From: Derxia gummosa DSM 723
GTDB taxonomy: Bacteria > Pseudomonadota > Gammaproteobacteria > Burkholderiales > Burkholderiaceae_E
Length of the DNA: 64,000 nt
Direction of reading: 5' to 3'
NCBI RefSeq assembly: GCF_000482785.1
Contig: NZ_AXWS01000015.1
Location: 62,001 to 126,000, forward strand
Below, piece after piece: positions 26,409 through 35,326 of this stretch. The number at the start of each line of letters is the position of its first letter. The stretch's first letter is position 1. The notes beneath the pieces are model-generated. The model ran no database searches and was not told the origin of the DNA. It was given only the letters and a program-made list of their open reading frames with translations. Made by a program: the position numbers and the translations under genes.

Positions 26409-26966
26409 TCAGGGAATGAGCCCGCAGGCGAGGCGCGCTCCGCCGCCGCCGAGCGGGGCGGGCTGGTCGGCGTAGTTGTCGCCGCCGGCGTGGATGACGA
26501 TGGCCTTGCCCGCAACCTCGGCCAGCTTGAGGCGGGGCGCGACCACGGGCTTGCTGGCGCGGCCGTCGGGGTCCACGTCGAGCACCGGCAGGTCGCCCAT
26601 GTGGCCCATGCCGCCGGGGCCGGCGTGGGCCTTGTGGCCCTCGGGGTCGAAATGCCCGCCCGCCGCGCCGGCCGGTACCGGCTTGCCTTCGGGGCTGGTG
26701 GTGGTGTCGCAGCTGCCGTTGGCATGCACATGGAAGCCGTGCGGGCCGGGCGGCAGGCCGGTGAGCATGGGCGTGAACTGGAGGCCGGCCGGCGTGTCGG
26801 CCAGCATGACGTGGCCGATGGTGGCGCCCGGGCCGTCGGGGCCGACGAGCTTGACGGTGACGCTGCTGTCGGCGCGCGCTGCGCCGGTGGCGAGCAGCGC
26901 GGCGGTGGCCAGCGCGCCGAGCGCGGCGTGCCGGAGGGCGGGCAGGCGGGGGTGGTTGGGCTTCAT
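26409..26966 (-). CDS. sodC: Periplasmic Cu/Zn superoxide dismutase
   Basis: 185 residues with a Sec signal peptide ending near GAARA. Copper ligands His79 and His81 lie in GFHVHANGSCD, the bridging His105 in GGHFDPEGH, the zinc site follows in GHMGDLPVL, and the fourth copper ligand is in IVIHAGGDNY. The disulfide Cys pair is in NGSCD and LACGLI. It dismutates superoxide in the periplasm. It lies 277 bp from a di-haem peroxidase on the same strand, so oxidant defence is a shared theme, though no operon is evident. Confidence 0.95.
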   Translation of the reverse strand: MKPNHPRLPALRHAALGALATAALLATGAARADSSVTVKLVGPDGPGATIGHVMLADTPAGLQFTPMLTGLPPGPHGFHVHANGSCDTTTSPEGKPVPAGAAGGHFDPEGHKAHAGPGGMGHMGDLPVLDVDPDGRASKPVVAPRLKLAEVAGKAIVIHAGGDNYADQPAPLGGGGARLACGLIP

Positions 26967-27170
26967 GACGGTTCTCGCACGCGGTTGTTGGAATGCGCGG
27001 CGGGGGGCTGCCCGGCCGTCGGGGCCGGCGCGACGCCCGCGCCGCGACCCGAAGACTGAACCCGTCGGCCCCGTCACGGCCAGCCCTGCGTGTAACCCCG
27101 GGATGGATGGGCAACGGGGCTGCCGGGGCGCGGGCGCCACCGCGTGCCCGCCGGACTCACCGGGCTCACC

Positions 27171-27210
27171 GGCGATGCGGCGATGCGGCGATGCGGCGAT
27201 GCGGCGATGC
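27171..27210. repeat. Five-copy 8-bp tandem repeat GGCGATGC
   Basis: Five perfect consecutive copies of GGCGATGC between the sodC start and the 3' end of the peroxidase gene. The unit is not a multiple of three and the stretch is non-coding. Slippage could change the spacing; any effect on sodC expression is unknown. Confidence 0.9.
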
Positions 27211-27243
27211 GCCCGTCGGACCCGGGCGCTCTCGCCCGGCCGC

Positions 27244-28251
27244 TCAGAACGGCTGCGGCGCCGGCGTCGAGGCCACCGACGGTGGCAGTGCCGGCAGCAC
27301 GATGCTCGGCTGCCGGCCCGTCAGCGTGCGCAGGAAGGCGGCGATCTTGCGCGCGTCGTCGTCGCCGATCTGCCGGCCGAGCTGGACCCGGCCCATGACC
27401 CGCACCGCTTCTTCCAGGCTGTTGACGCTGCCGTCATGGAAGTAGGGATAGGTCAGTTCGACATTGCGCAGCGTCGGCACCTTGAACACGTTGCGGTCCG
27501 ACTCCTTGCCGGTCACGCCGGCGCGGCCGATGGCGGGGTTGTCGGTCCTGAACGGCTCGGCCACCCCGAGCTTCTGGAACGAGGTGCCGCCCACGGCCGG
27601 GCCGTTGTGGCAGGACACGCAGCCGGTGTCCTTGAACAGGGCGTAGCCGGCCAGCTCGTCGGCGTTCAGCGCCTTGCGGTCGCCCTTGAGCCAGAGGTCG
27701 AAGCGCGAGTCGGGCGTGACGAGCGTGTCCTCGAAGGCGGCGATCGCGGTGGTCACGCGGTCGATGTCGATGGCGGCGTCGCCGAAGGCGGCCTTGAATT
27801 CGGGCGCGTAGCCCGGAATGGCGCGCAGCACGCCGATGGCGAGTTCATGCGTCGAGGCCATCTCGCCCGGGTTGGCGATCGGGCCGCCGGCCTGGGCCTT
27901 GAGGTCGGGCGCGCGGCCGTCCCAGAACTGGGCGACGTTGAAGCGCGCGTTGAGCACCGTGGGCGAGTTGATCGGGCCCTGCTGCCAGCGGTCGCCGATC
28001 GAGCTGCGCAGGTTGTCGGTGCCGCCGGTGGCGAGGTTGTGGCAGGAGTTGCACGAGATCGCGCCCGAGCGCGACAGGCGCGGGTCGAAGTAGAGCTTCT
28101 TGCCCAGCTCGACGAGCGCGGGTTGCGTGACCTTGGCTGGCGCGATCGGTTGGATCGGCTCGGCCGGGGCGGCGTTCTGCCGCGCGAGCGCGATGCCCGA
28201 CAGGGTGGCGAGGGTGGCAAGCGCCAAGGTGATGGCGAAGGGCTTCTTCAC
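27244..28251 (-). CDS. Di-haem cytochrome c peroxidase
   Basis: 335 residues starting at GTG 28251, with GGAG seven bases upstream and a clean signal peptide (KKPFAITLALATLATLSG). An upstream ATG would add 45 non-signal residues and is rejected. Two c-type haem sites are present: CNSCH (67-71) and CVSCH (211-215). The family segments LGKKLYFDPRLS and PTVLNARFN are present, as is QFWDGRAPDLKAQA. It reduces hydrogen peroxide to water in the periplasm using electrons from small c-type cytochromes. The length is normal for CcpA/MauG-type peroxidases. Confidence 0.93.
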   Translation of the reverse strand: MKKPFAITLALATLATLSGIALARQNAAPAEPIQPIAPAKVTQPALVELGKKLYFDPRLSRSGAISCNSCHNLATGGTDNLRSSIGDRWQQGPINSPTVLNARFNVAQFWDGRAPDLKAQAGGPIANPGEMASTHELAIGVLRAIPGYAPEFKAAFGDAAIDIDRVTTAIAAFEDTLVTPDSRFDLWLKGDRKALNADELAGYALFKDTGCVSCHNGPAVGGTSFQKLGVAEPFRTDNPAIGRAGVTGKESDRNVFKVPTLRNVELTYPYFHDGSVNSLEEAVRVMGRVQLGRQIGDDDARKIAAFLRTLTGRQPSIVLPALPPSVASTPAPQPF

Positions 28252-28679
28252 TGGCTTTCTCCGGATGGCTGGAAGTGCTTGTGCTGAGCCATCCGTGTGG
28301 ATGGACGGCAGGGAAAACCTCGGCCGCCCGGCTTTGGGAATCCTTAAGACAAACGCTCCGGTACGTGCGCGCGTGATTCCCGTCACGAAAGCCGCGCCGG
28401 CTGCTGCCCGCGCGCTTCACGCGGGCGGGCGGGGACGCCGGCCGAAGCGGCGATGCCGATGGCGTGCCGGCGTGGTCGGGCGCTGGCGCGGCGGTCGTCC
28501 GGCGGTGGTCGCGGGTGTGATGACGGCGCGTTTGTCGGCGCGCGGGGCTGGGGGCGGGTATGCCCGCATCACGGGACGGGATCCCGGGCCGTTGTGACAA
28601 ACCTCAACCCGGCCTCGGTGCCGCGTGCCTAGCATCCGCGCCGATCTCAACCTTTCTGATTCATTTCGACATCGACGCC
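28252..28679. other. Divergent intergenic region
   Basis: 428 bp between the peroxidase (minus) and the carbonic-anhydrase-like gene (plus). I see no gene, clear promoter hexamers or hairpin terminators here. Confidence 0.5.
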
Positions 28680-29210
28680 ATGAACACTTCCCAACACGTC
28701 CTGCGCGACCTCGGCATGAGCCGTCGCGGCTTCACCAAGCTCGCCGCCTTCGGCGCCGGCGCCGCGCTGTTCGGGCGCAGTTCGCTCGTGCTCGCGGGCG
28801 GCCATGCCGACGCGCTGCTGCTGAGCTGCATGGACTACCGCCTGATGGACAACGTGGCCAGCTACATGAACGGCCGCGGCCTGACCAAGCATTACGACCA
28901 TGTGGTGCTCGCGGGCGCCTCGCTCGGCGCGGTGAGCGACAAGTTCCCGGCCTGGAACCAGACCTTCTGGGGCCATCTGGACGTGGCCATCAAGCTGCAT
29001 GCCGTGCCCAAGGTGATCGTCATGGACCACCGCGATTGCGGCGCCTACAAGCTGGTGATGGGCGAAGGCCATCTGGCGTCGGTCGAGACCGAGCGCGATG
29101 CGCACGCCAAGGTGATCGGCGATTTCAAGCAGCAGGTGGCGGCGAAGTACCCGAGCCTTCAGGTGGAAGGGCTGCTGATGGCGCTCGACGGATCGGTCGA
29201 GGCGGTGTGA
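28680..29210 (+). CDS. Tat-exported beta-carbonic-anhydrase-like protein
   Basis: 176 residues. The N-terminus MSRRGFTKLAAFG (from residue 13) is a twin-arginine signal. The mature part holds SCMDYR (Cys50, Asp52, Arg54) and HRDCGAYK (His117, Cys120), matching the CxDxR and HxxC zinc-site motifs of beta-carbonic anhydrases. The domain is short and lacks some canonical strands, so activity is uncertain; it could instead be a metal-binding relative. Tat export implies folding with its metal in the cytoplasm, then work in the periplasm. The start at 28680 lies in CGCC-ATG without a strong Shine-Dalgarno. Confidence 0.75.
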   Translation: MNTSQHVLRDLGMSRRGFTKLAAFGAGAALFGRSSLVLAGGHADALLLSCMDYRLMDNVASYMNGRGLTKHYDHVVLAGASLGAVSDKFPAWNQTFWGHLDVAIKLHAVPKVIVMDHRDCGAYKLVMGEGHLASVETERDAHAKVIGDFKQQVAAKYPSLQVEGLLMALDGSVEAV

Positions 29211-29214
29211 CGCG

Positions 29215-29235
29215 GCGGGGCCTGTGCGGCCCCGC
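29215..29235. terminator. GC hairpin between convergent genes
   Basis: 8-bp perfect stem GCGGGGCC/GGCCCCGC with loop TGTGC, filling the gap between the carbonic-anhydrase-like gene and DUF2905. There is no T-tract, so termination would be weak. Confidence 0.4.
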
Positions 29236-29436
29236 TCAGATGTGGAAGAACTTGGCCACGAGGCTCGCCACTGCCGACAGCAGCAGCGTGGTGGTGACGG
29301 GCAGGAACACCTCCCGCCCGAACAGCGTGAAGCGGATGTCGCCCGGCAGCCGGCCGAAGCCGAGCCGGTGCAGCCAGGGATTCACGGCGCCGATGAGCAC
29401 CAGCGCGACAAAGATGGCGAGGAACCAGCGGATCAC
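29236..29436 (-). CDS. DUF2905-family small membrane protein
   Basis: 66 residues from a GTG at 29436. Two membrane helices (3-20 and 46-63) flank the signature LGFGRLPGDIRF, which identifies DUF2905. Function is unknown for the family. It follows the MidA-type gene by 34 nt on the same strand, probably as an operon. Confidence 0.85.
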   Translation of the reverse strand: MIRWFLAIFVALVLIGAVNPWLHRLGFGRLPGDIRFTLFGREVFLPVTTTLLLSAVASLVAKFFHI

Positions 29437-29470
29437 GTTCGTGCTCGTCAGAGGAGGGGCGCCGCCGCGC

Positions 29471-30799
29471 TCAGAGCGTGTGCGACCGGTCGCCGCTGGC
29501 GAAGCCGGGAATCGCGCCGTCGATGCCGTGTGCGAAGGCGATCACCTTGAAGAGCTCGCCCATCTCGTGCTCGTCGAGCAGCTTGTGAGCTTCGCTGGCG
29601 GCGCGCAGATAGGCGGCCGAGCGCGGCTCGCCGGCGGCGGCGATGTGGTCGGCGATGCCGGCGTCTAGCAGGAAGCGGTTCTGCGGCGCGTAGCCGGCGT
29701 GGGTCGCGCCGGCATCGATCGCGGCGAGCGCGACGGCGGTGAAATTGACGTGCGCGGTGATGTCCTGCAGGCCGGGCAGGAAGAACGGGTCGTCGTGCGC
29801 GTGGTGGCGGTAGTGGCACATGAGCGTGCCCTGCGCCCGCTGCGGGTGGAAGAACTCGGCGGCGGGGAAACCGTAGTCGATGAGAATTGCCGCGCCCCGG
29901 TCGAGCAGGCGGGCGAGGGTGGCGGCGAAGGCTTCGGCGGCGGGGCAGAGTTCGGTGAGGTAGGGCGCGGGCAGGCAGTCGGCGTAGAGCGCGAGGCGCT
30001 CGGCGGCGGGCGTGGCGGGCCAGTCGAGGCCGTCCTGTTCGGCGAGGCTGGCGCCGATGCTTGCGTCGATGAGGGCGAGGGTGTCGGCGGCGTGCGGGGC
30101 GAGGGTGCGCGACGCATCGCCGGCCTCGGCTCTGGCCGCATCGCCCGCCGACGCGCCTGCCGTCAGCGGCCGGTCTTCCCACTCGAAGCCGCTCGCGCCA
30201 ATTGTCACGCCACGCTCGCGCCAGCCCTCGCCATCCCACAGCACCAGCTTCACCGGCATCGCGTCGAGCACCTCGTTGCCGACGATGCAGCCGCTGAAGC
30301 GGTCGGGCAGCGCGTCGAGCCAGACCAGCTTGTGCGCATGCGCGGGCGCGCGACGCTCGACCGTCTCGCGCTGGCGCGCGCGCAGCTCGGCCGACACCTC
30401 GACGATGAGGTACTCGGCGCAGTCGTCGCCGAGCGCGTTCAGCAGCTCGGCCGCGAGCGCGCCCGAGCCGGCGCCGAACTCCATCACCGCGCGGCTGTCT
30501 GCCGCCTTGAGCACCGCGCGCACCGGCGTGGCGAGCGTGCGGCCGTAAAGCGGCGACAGCTCCGGCGCGGTCACGAAATCGCTGCCGTCGGCGGCGAGGC
30601 GGCCGAACTTGTGGCTGCCGCCCGTGTAGTAGCCGAGGCCCGGCGTGTAGAGCGCGCGCTGCATGAAATCGTCGAAGCCGATCCAGCCGCCGGCGGCGCG
30701 GATCGCGGCCACGATCGCATCGGCCAGCGCCTGGGATTGCGCGAGCGCCTCGGGCGCGGGAGCGGGCAGCGCCGGGCGGCGCGAGGACGGAACGGGCAA
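29471..30799 (-). CDS. MidA-family SAM-dependent methyltransferase
   Basis: 442 residues from a TTG start with AGGAG eight bases upstream. Landmarks: IGFDDFMQRALYTPGLGYY, FVTAPELSPLYG, the SAM-binding VMEFGAGSGALAAELL and the GNEVLDAMPVKL block, all typical of MidA/NDUFAF7 proteins. In mitochondria this family methylates an arginine of a complex I subunit; bacterial members are thought to be protein arginine methyltransferases, with substrate unproven here. An Ala/Asp-rich insert lies near 215-235. It is divergent from the pteridine reductase gene, an arrangement also known from Burkholderia. Confidence 0.9.
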   Translation of the reverse strand: MPVPSSRRPALPAPAPEALAQSQALADAIVAAIRAAGGWIGFDDFMQRALYTPGLGYYTGGSHKFGRLAADGSDFVTAPELSPLYGRTLATPVRAVLKAADSRAVMEFGAGSGALAAELLNALGDDCAEYLIVEVSAELRARQRETVERRAPAHAHKLVWLDALPDRFSGCIVGNEVLDAMPVKLVLWDGEGWRERGVTIGASGFEWEDRPLTAGASAGDAARAEAGDASRTLAPHAADTLALIDASIGASLAEQDGLDWPATPAAERLALYADCLPAPYLTELCPAAEAFAATLARLLDRGAAILIDYGFPAAEFFHPQRAQGTLMCHYRHHAHDDPFFLPGLQDITAHVNFTAVALAAIDAGATHAGYAPQNRFLLDAGIADHIAAAGEPRSAAYLRAASEAHKLLDEHEMGELFKVIAFAHGIDGAIPGFASGDRSHTL

Positions 30800-30924
30800 G
30801 ACGGGAACTCCTGACGACTACACTCGGACAACAACTCTCGGCACGCCAGCGGCGGCCGGCCGCGCGGCCGGCGCGCGGCGCGCCACCATCGGGACAACAA
30901 CACGGCCCGCGGGCCGCATGGCGC

Positions 30925-31830
30925 ATGAACCTGCCTCACCCCACGCGCGCGGCGCAGACCGGCGCAGCCTCCATCGACGCCGGCCAGCCGGCGGGCACCG
31001 CCACCGGCTCGGCGCGTGACGCCGGCCTCGCGCCCGACGGCCAGCGCCGCGTCGCGCTCGTCACCGGCAGCGCGAAGCGGCTCGGCCGCATGACCGCCAC
31101 CGCGCTGCATGCGGCGGGGGCTGACGTGATCGTCCACCACCGCAACTCGCCGGGCGAGGCGGCCGAATTGTGCGCCATGCTCAACGCGCGCCGGCCCGGC
31201 TCCGCGATCGCGCTCCAGCAGCCGCTCGACGGCCGCGCGAGCTGCCGCGACCTCGCCCGCCGCGCGCTGCGCTGGCGCGATCGGCTCGACGTGCTGGTCA
31301 ACAACGCCTCCGAGTTCTTCCGCACGCCGCTGCAATCGACCCACGGCCTGCACGGCGACCACCGCGCCGACAGCGCCATCGCCGAGGCGCTGGCCGAGGA
31401 GGAAGAGCGCGCGCTGCAACTTTTCGCCAGCAACTGCTTCGTGCCCGCGTGGCTCGCCATCGAACTGCTGCCGGCGCTGCGCCGGACGCGCGGCGCCATC
31501 GTCAACGTGCAGGACATCAGCATCGAGCGGCCGCTGCCGGGCTATCTGTTCTACACGGCGTCGAAGGCCGCGCTCGCCTCGGTCACGCGCTCGCTCGCGC
31601 TCGAAGCCGCGCCCGAGGTGCGCGTGAATGCCGTCTCGCCCGGCAGCTTCGACTGGCCCGACGGCCAGTTCACCGAAGCCGAGCGCCGCAAGCTGGAAGA
31701 GGCGATCCCGCTCGCGCGCATCGGCGAGGGGCGCGATCTGGCGGAGGCGATCGTGTTTCTCGCGCTCGGGGCGGCGTATGTGAATGGAGTGGATCTGAAG
31801 GTGGATGGCGGGCAGGGGCTGACCCGCTGA
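30925..31830 (+). CDS. Pteridine reductase-like short-chain dehydrogenase
   Basis: 301 residues. After a 40-residue Ala/Gly-rich leader comes the NADP-binding motif TGSAKRLG (47-54), in the form typical of pteridine reductases/FolM, then LVNNASEFF and the catalytic YTASK (Tyr210, Lys214), ending in GVDLKVDGGQGL. It should reduce dihydropterins or dihydromonapterin. The folB gene for dihydroneopterin aldolase follows 1 kb downstream, and in related genomes the two are close neighbours, which supports a pterin role. The start may be further in, since the leader has no counterpart in the family. Confidence 0.85.
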   Translation: MNLPHPTRAAQTGAASIDAGQPAGTATGSARDAGLAPDGQRRVALVTGSAKRLGRMTATALHAAGADVIVHHRNSPGEAAELCAMLNARRPGSAIALQQPLDGRASCRDLARRALRWRDRLDVLVNNASEFFRTPLQSTHGLHGDHRADSAIAEALAEEEERALQLFASNCFVPAWLAIELLPALRRTRGAIVNVQDISIERPLPGYLFYTASKAALASVTRSLALEAAPEVRVNAVSPGSFDWPDGQFTEAERRKLEEAIPLARIGEGRDLAEAIVFLALGAAYVNGVDLKVDGGQGLTR

Positions 31831-31899
31831 TCCGAGGGTGCTGCAGATGCGCAGGAAAATGCGCAGAATCCTGTGCATCCAAACCACAAGGAGCGCCGC

Positions 31900-32310
31900 A
31901 TGGCCATCTCCGCCCGCGACATCGTGCCCTTCACCCAGGCACGCGCGAACCTGTCCGAACTGGCCGAACAGGCCAAGGCCGGCGCCGAAAAGATCATCAC
32001 GCGCAACGGCGAAAGCTATGTCGCGCTGATCGACGCCGACCGGCTCGACTACTACCACCAGCTCGAACGCGAGCGCATCCACCTGCTGCTGCTCGACGAC
32101 GCGCGTCGCGGGCTGGCCGACATCGCCGCCGGCCGCACGGTCGAGGCTGACGGGGCGCTCGCGGTGCTCCAGCGGCGGCGGGCGGGCGCGGCTGCGACGA
32201 ATGCGGCTGCCGCAAGCGCGTTAGCTACGCCGACGCCGATCGCCGCCGAGCCGCGCGCCGCCTTCGGCCCGTCGGCGGACGGCGATGACAACTCCGCCGG
32301 CCATGAATGA
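31900..32310 (+). CDS. Phd/YefM-type antitoxin
   Basis: 136 residues from the ATG at 31900, six bases after AAGGAG. The N-terminal 60 residues are a Phd/YefM DNA-binding fold (FTQARANLSELAEQAKAG, then ITRNGESYVALI), followed by a helical toxin-binding region. Unusually, a low-complexity Ala-rich tail of about 45 residues follows, where relatives usually end near 85-95. It overlaps the toxin gene by 8 nt. Such antitoxins neutralise the toxin and repress their own operon. Confidence 0.85.
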   Translation: MAISARDIVPFTQARANLSELAEQAKAGAEKIITRNGESYVALIDADRLDYYHQLERERIHLLLLDDARRGLADIAAGRTVEADGALAVLQRRRAGAAATNAAAASALATPTPIAAEPRAAFGPSADGDDNSAGHE

Positions 32311-32680
32311 CGCGCTCTGGCGTGTCGAGCTGACCGAAAGCTTCCTCGCCCGGCTCGACGCGATCGAAGCCTTCCTGACCGAGGCCGACGCCGGTCAGGC
32401 CTTCGACGCGCTGCTTGACGAGTTACGCGACACGGTCGTGCCCAATCTCGCGCGCTTTCCGCGCCTCGGGCGGCGCTATCTCGATCGGCCGCCGCAATCC
32501 GCCGAAGCGCTCGCGCTGCTCGCGGCCCTGCCGCCCGGCGCGCCCGACGGCCTGCGCGAATACCTGCACGGCGACTGGTTGCTGCTGTATCTGCCGTCGG
32601 ACGAAGCGCGGACGGTGTTTCTGTTGTCGATACGGCATCACCGGGAGTTGTCGTTCGATTTCGGGCGTCATCGGGGATGA
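32303..32680 (+). CDS. RelE/ParE-family toxin
   Basis: 125 residues from the ATG at 32303 inside the antitoxin's last codons; the ATG at 32285 would add six residues. The fold is recognised from VELTESFLARLDAIEAFL, the central LRDTVVPNLARFPRLGRRYLDR and the final strands WLLLYLPSDE and VFLLSIRHHRELSFDF. Depending on subfamily it would poison gyrase or cut mRNA; the sequence does not tell which. It forms a type II pair with the preceding gene. Confidence 0.85.
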   Translation: MNDALWRVELTESFLARLDAIEAFLTEADAGQAFDALLDELRDTVVPNLARFPRLGRRYLDRPPQSAEALALLAALPPGAPDGLREYLHGDWLLLYLPSDEARTVFLLSIRHHRELSFDFGRHRG

Positions 32681-32829
32681 GCGGGATTGCGGGCGCCTGA
32701 GCGCGAGCGTCGGCGAGCGTCGTCGGCCGCGCCGCCGCGTCACACATCCCGACCACCGGCCGCATTCCGCGCCTTGCCCGGGCGGAACGATCGGTTATCG
32801 TTGCCCGCCCCGTACCCCCCGGCCGCACC

Positions 32830-33219
32830 ATGATCTTTCCCGCCGACGCCCTGCGCGACTGCCGTCGCCTCTTCCTGCGCGACTACGAGCTCGACCTCTC
32901 GATCGGCTGGCACGCCTTCGAGAAGAAGCACGAGCAGCGCGTCATCCTCAATGTCGAGCTGTGGGTGCCGCTCGCGAGCACCACGCCGCGCGCCGACCAG
33001 CTCGACGAGGTGGTGGACTACGACCTCATGCGCGAAGCCGTGCTCGCGCGCGTGCGCCAGGGGCACATCCATTTGCAGGAAACCCTCGTCGACGACATCG
33101 CGCGCGAATTGCTTGCGCACCCCCAGGTGCGCGCCGTGCGCGTGACGAGCGAGAAGCCCGACGCCTATCCCGACTGCGCGTCGGTCGGCGTCGAGGTCTT
33201 CCACATGAAGGAGATTTGA
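32830..33219 (+). CDS. folB: Dihydroneopterin aldolase
   Basis: 129 residues, normal length. Seen: [29 protein letters not shown], the Glu of [10 protein letters not shown] and the conserved Lys in [11 protein letters not shown]. It splits dihydroneopterin to 6-hydroxymethyl-dihydropterin and glycolaldehyde in folate synthesis. It ends two bases before ttcA, whose Shine-Dalgarno lies in its last codons, so the two are cotranscribed. Confidence 0.93.
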   Translation: MIFPADALRDCRRLFLRDYELDLSIGWHAFEKKHEQRVILNVELWVPLASTTPRADQLDEVVDYDLMREAVLARVRQGHIHLQETLVDDIARELLAHPQVRAVRVTSEKPDAYPDCASVGVEVFHMKEI

Positions 33220-33220
33220 A

Positions 33221-34246
33221 ATGAGCGCAGTGCCCGAACAGGTCGCTGACACCGCCAAGGCCGAGGCGCGCCGCAAGGCCCACGAGGCCAACAAGTTGAG
33301 CAAGCGCCTGTGCCGCCAGGTGGGCGAGGCGATCGGCGACTTCAACATGATCGAGGCCGGCGACAAGGTCATGGTCTGCATGTCGGGCGGCAAGGACAGC
33401 TTCGCGCTGCTCGACATCCTGCTCATGCTGCGCGACCGCGCGCCGATCGACTTCGGCATCGTCGCGGTCAACCTCGACCAGGGCCAGCCCGGCTTCCCGC
33501 GCGAGGTGCTGCCCAATTACCTGCGCGAGCGCGGCGTCGATTTCCACATTGAGTCGCAGGACACCTACTCGATCGTCAAGAAGCTCATCCCCGAGGGCGA
33601 GACCACCTGCGGCCTGTGCTCGCGGCTGCGGCGCGGCATCCTCTACCGCGTGGCGGGCGAGCTGGGCGCGACCAAGATCGCGCTCGGCCATCACCGCGAC
33701 GACATCCTCCAGACCGTGTTCCTCAACATGTTCTTCGGCGGCAAGCTCAAGGGCATGCCGGCCAAGCTGGTGAGCGACAACGGCAAGCACACCGTCATCC
33801 GGCCGCTCGCCTACGTGAAGGAAACCGACCTGGAGCGCTGGGCCGAGCACCGCCAGTTCCCGATCATTCCCTGCGACCTGTGCGGCTCCCAGCCCAACCT
33901 CCAGCGCCAGGAGATGAAGAACATGCTGCGCGACTGGGACAAGCGCTTCCCCGGCCGCGTCGACAACGTGTTCCGCTCGCTGTCCGACCTCGTGCCCTCG
34001 CATCTGATGGACCGCCGGCTCTATCCGTTCGAGACCATCCGCGCGACCGGCGTGGCCGATCCCGACGGCGACATCGCCTTCGACGATCCGGACGGCGGCT
34101 GCGCGCCGGCCGTGCCACGCTCGCCGGGCGGGCATTCGCCGGGGCATCACGCGAGCGAAGGTTCGCGCAACGTCGCGCCCGTCACGTTCATGCCGCGCGG
34201 CGCGGGCAATCTCCCGGCCTTTTCCGAAGACGACGACGGCGAGTGA
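33221..34246 (+). CDS. ttcA: tRNA 2-thiocytidine(32) synthetase
   Basis: 341 residues with the PP-loop SGGKDS (55-60) that binds ATP, and the Cys130-x-x-Cys133 pair in TTCGLCSRL that holds the 4Fe-4S cluster and sulfur, plus CDLCGSQ further on. It adenylates and thiolates C32 of certain tRNAs. The C-terminal 55 residues (after [10 protein letters not shown]) are a loose tail beyond the usual core. AAGGAG inside folB serves the ATG at 33221. Confidence 0.95.
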   Translation: MSAVPEQVADTAKAEARRKAHEANKLSKRLCRQVGEAIGDFNMIEAGDKVMVCMSGGKDSFALLDILLMLRDRAPIDFGIVAVNLDQGQPGFPREVLPNYLRERGVDFHIESQDTYSIVKKLIPEGETTCGLCSRLRRGILYRVAGELGATKIALGHHRDDILQTVFLNMFFGGKLKGMPAKLVSDNGKHTVIRPLAYVKETDLERWAEHRQFPIIPCDLCGSQPNLQRQEMKNMLRDWDKRFPGRVDNVFRSLSDLVPSHLMDRRLYPFETIRATGVADPDGDIAFDDPDGGCAPAVPRSPGGHSPGHHASEGSRNVAPVTFMPRGAGNLPAFSEDDDGE

Positions 34247-34345
34247 CGCGGCGCGGGGCCGCCACCGGCCTCGTCCCGCATCGCCACCCGCGCGGGCCCG
34301 CCGGCCCGCTCTCCCGAACCCTCCACGGCTCATTCCTCCCGAACC

Positions 34346-35212
34346 ATGCAGAAGATCGTGCTCATCACCGGCGTCTCGGGCGCCGGCAAGTCGGTGGCGC
34401 TCAAGGTGCTCGAAGACACCGGGTTCTATTGCGTGGACAACCTGCCGGCCAACTTCCTGTCGGAACTCGTGGCCCATCTGCGCGAGCAGGGCGAGGAGCA
34501 GGTGGCGGTGGCGATCGATGCGCGCTCGGGCGCCTCGGTGGCCGAGCTGCCGCACATCATCGCGGGCCTGCGCACCTTCGGCGCCGACGTGCGGATGATG
34601 TTCCTCACCGCGAGCACGCCCGAGCTGGTGCGGCGCTATTCCGAGACGCGCCGGCGCCATCCGCTGTCGCCCACCGCGATCGGCGTCGATGCCGATTCGA
34701 CGCCCTCGCTCATCGAGGCCATCGAGCGCGAGCGCGACGTGGTCGGCAAGCTCGCGCAGTACGGCCATGTGGTGGACACGACCTCGCTGTCGGCGCCCAA
34801 GCTGCGGCACTGGGTGAGCGAATTCGTCGGCCGCGAATGGACCGGCCTGACGCTGATGTTCGAGAGCTTCGGCTTCAAGCGCGGCATTCCGCTCGACGCC
34901 GACCTCGTGTTCGACCTGCGGCCGCTGCCCAACCCGTTCTACGACCCGGCGCTGCGGCCGCTCACGGGGCGCGACAAGCCCGTCATCGAATTTCTGGAAT
35001 CGGTGCCCGACGCGATCCGCCTCGCGGACGACATCGAGCGCTTCGTGCGCACCTGGCTGCCGGCCTTCGTGCGCGACCAGCGCAGCTATCTGACGGTGGC
35101 GATCGGCTGCACCGGCGGCCAGCACCGCTCGGTGTGGTGCAGCGAGCGGCTGGCCAAGGCGCTCACGCCGGAGGTGCCGCATGTGATCGTGCGGCACCGC
35201 GAGCTGGGCTGA
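34346..35212 (+). CDS. rapZ: RNase adapter protein RapZ / P-loop ATPase
   Basis: 288 residues. The N-terminal kinase-like domain has the Walker A GVSGAGKS (9-16) and DARS segment; the C-terminal domain ends in TVAIGCTGGQHRSVW, the signature of RapZ/YvcJ. In enterobacteria it binds RNase E and small RNAs that control glucosamine-6-phosphate synthase; in betaproteobacteria the role is less known. The start at 34346 follows CCGAACC with no strong Shine-Dalgarno. Stand-alone here, 100 nt after ttcA. Confidence 0.95.
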   Translation: MQKIVLITGVSGAGKSVALKVLEDTGFYCVDNLPANFLSELVAHLREQGEEQVAVAIDARSGASVAELPHIIAGLRTFGADVRMMFLTASTPELVRRYSETRRRHPLSPTAIGVDADSTPSLIEAIERERDVVGKLAQYGHVVDTTSLSAPKLRHWVSEFVGREWTGLTLMFESFGFKRGIPLDADLVFDLRPLPNPFYDPALRPLTGRDKPVIEFLESVPDAIRLADDIERFVRTWLPAFVRDQRSYLTVAIGCTGGQHRSVWCSERLAKALTPEVPHVIVRHRELG

Positions 35213-35293
35213 GGCCGGCTCGCGCTTGCCGGGCAGGGCGCCCGGCATGACGCGGGCGGGTGGCGGGCATGTCACCCGCCACACAGCCCGCCA

Positions 35294-35316
35294 CGGCCGG
35301 GCATCGCGCCCGGCCG
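35294..35316. terminator. Hairpin between convergent rapZ and DUF799 genes
   Basis: Perfect 9-bp stem CGGCCGGGC/GCCCGGCCG with loop ATCGC in the 114-bp gap. The T-tract is poor, so this is only a candidate bidirectional terminator. Confidence 0.4.
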
Positions 35317-35326
35317 CTTGTGGCGA

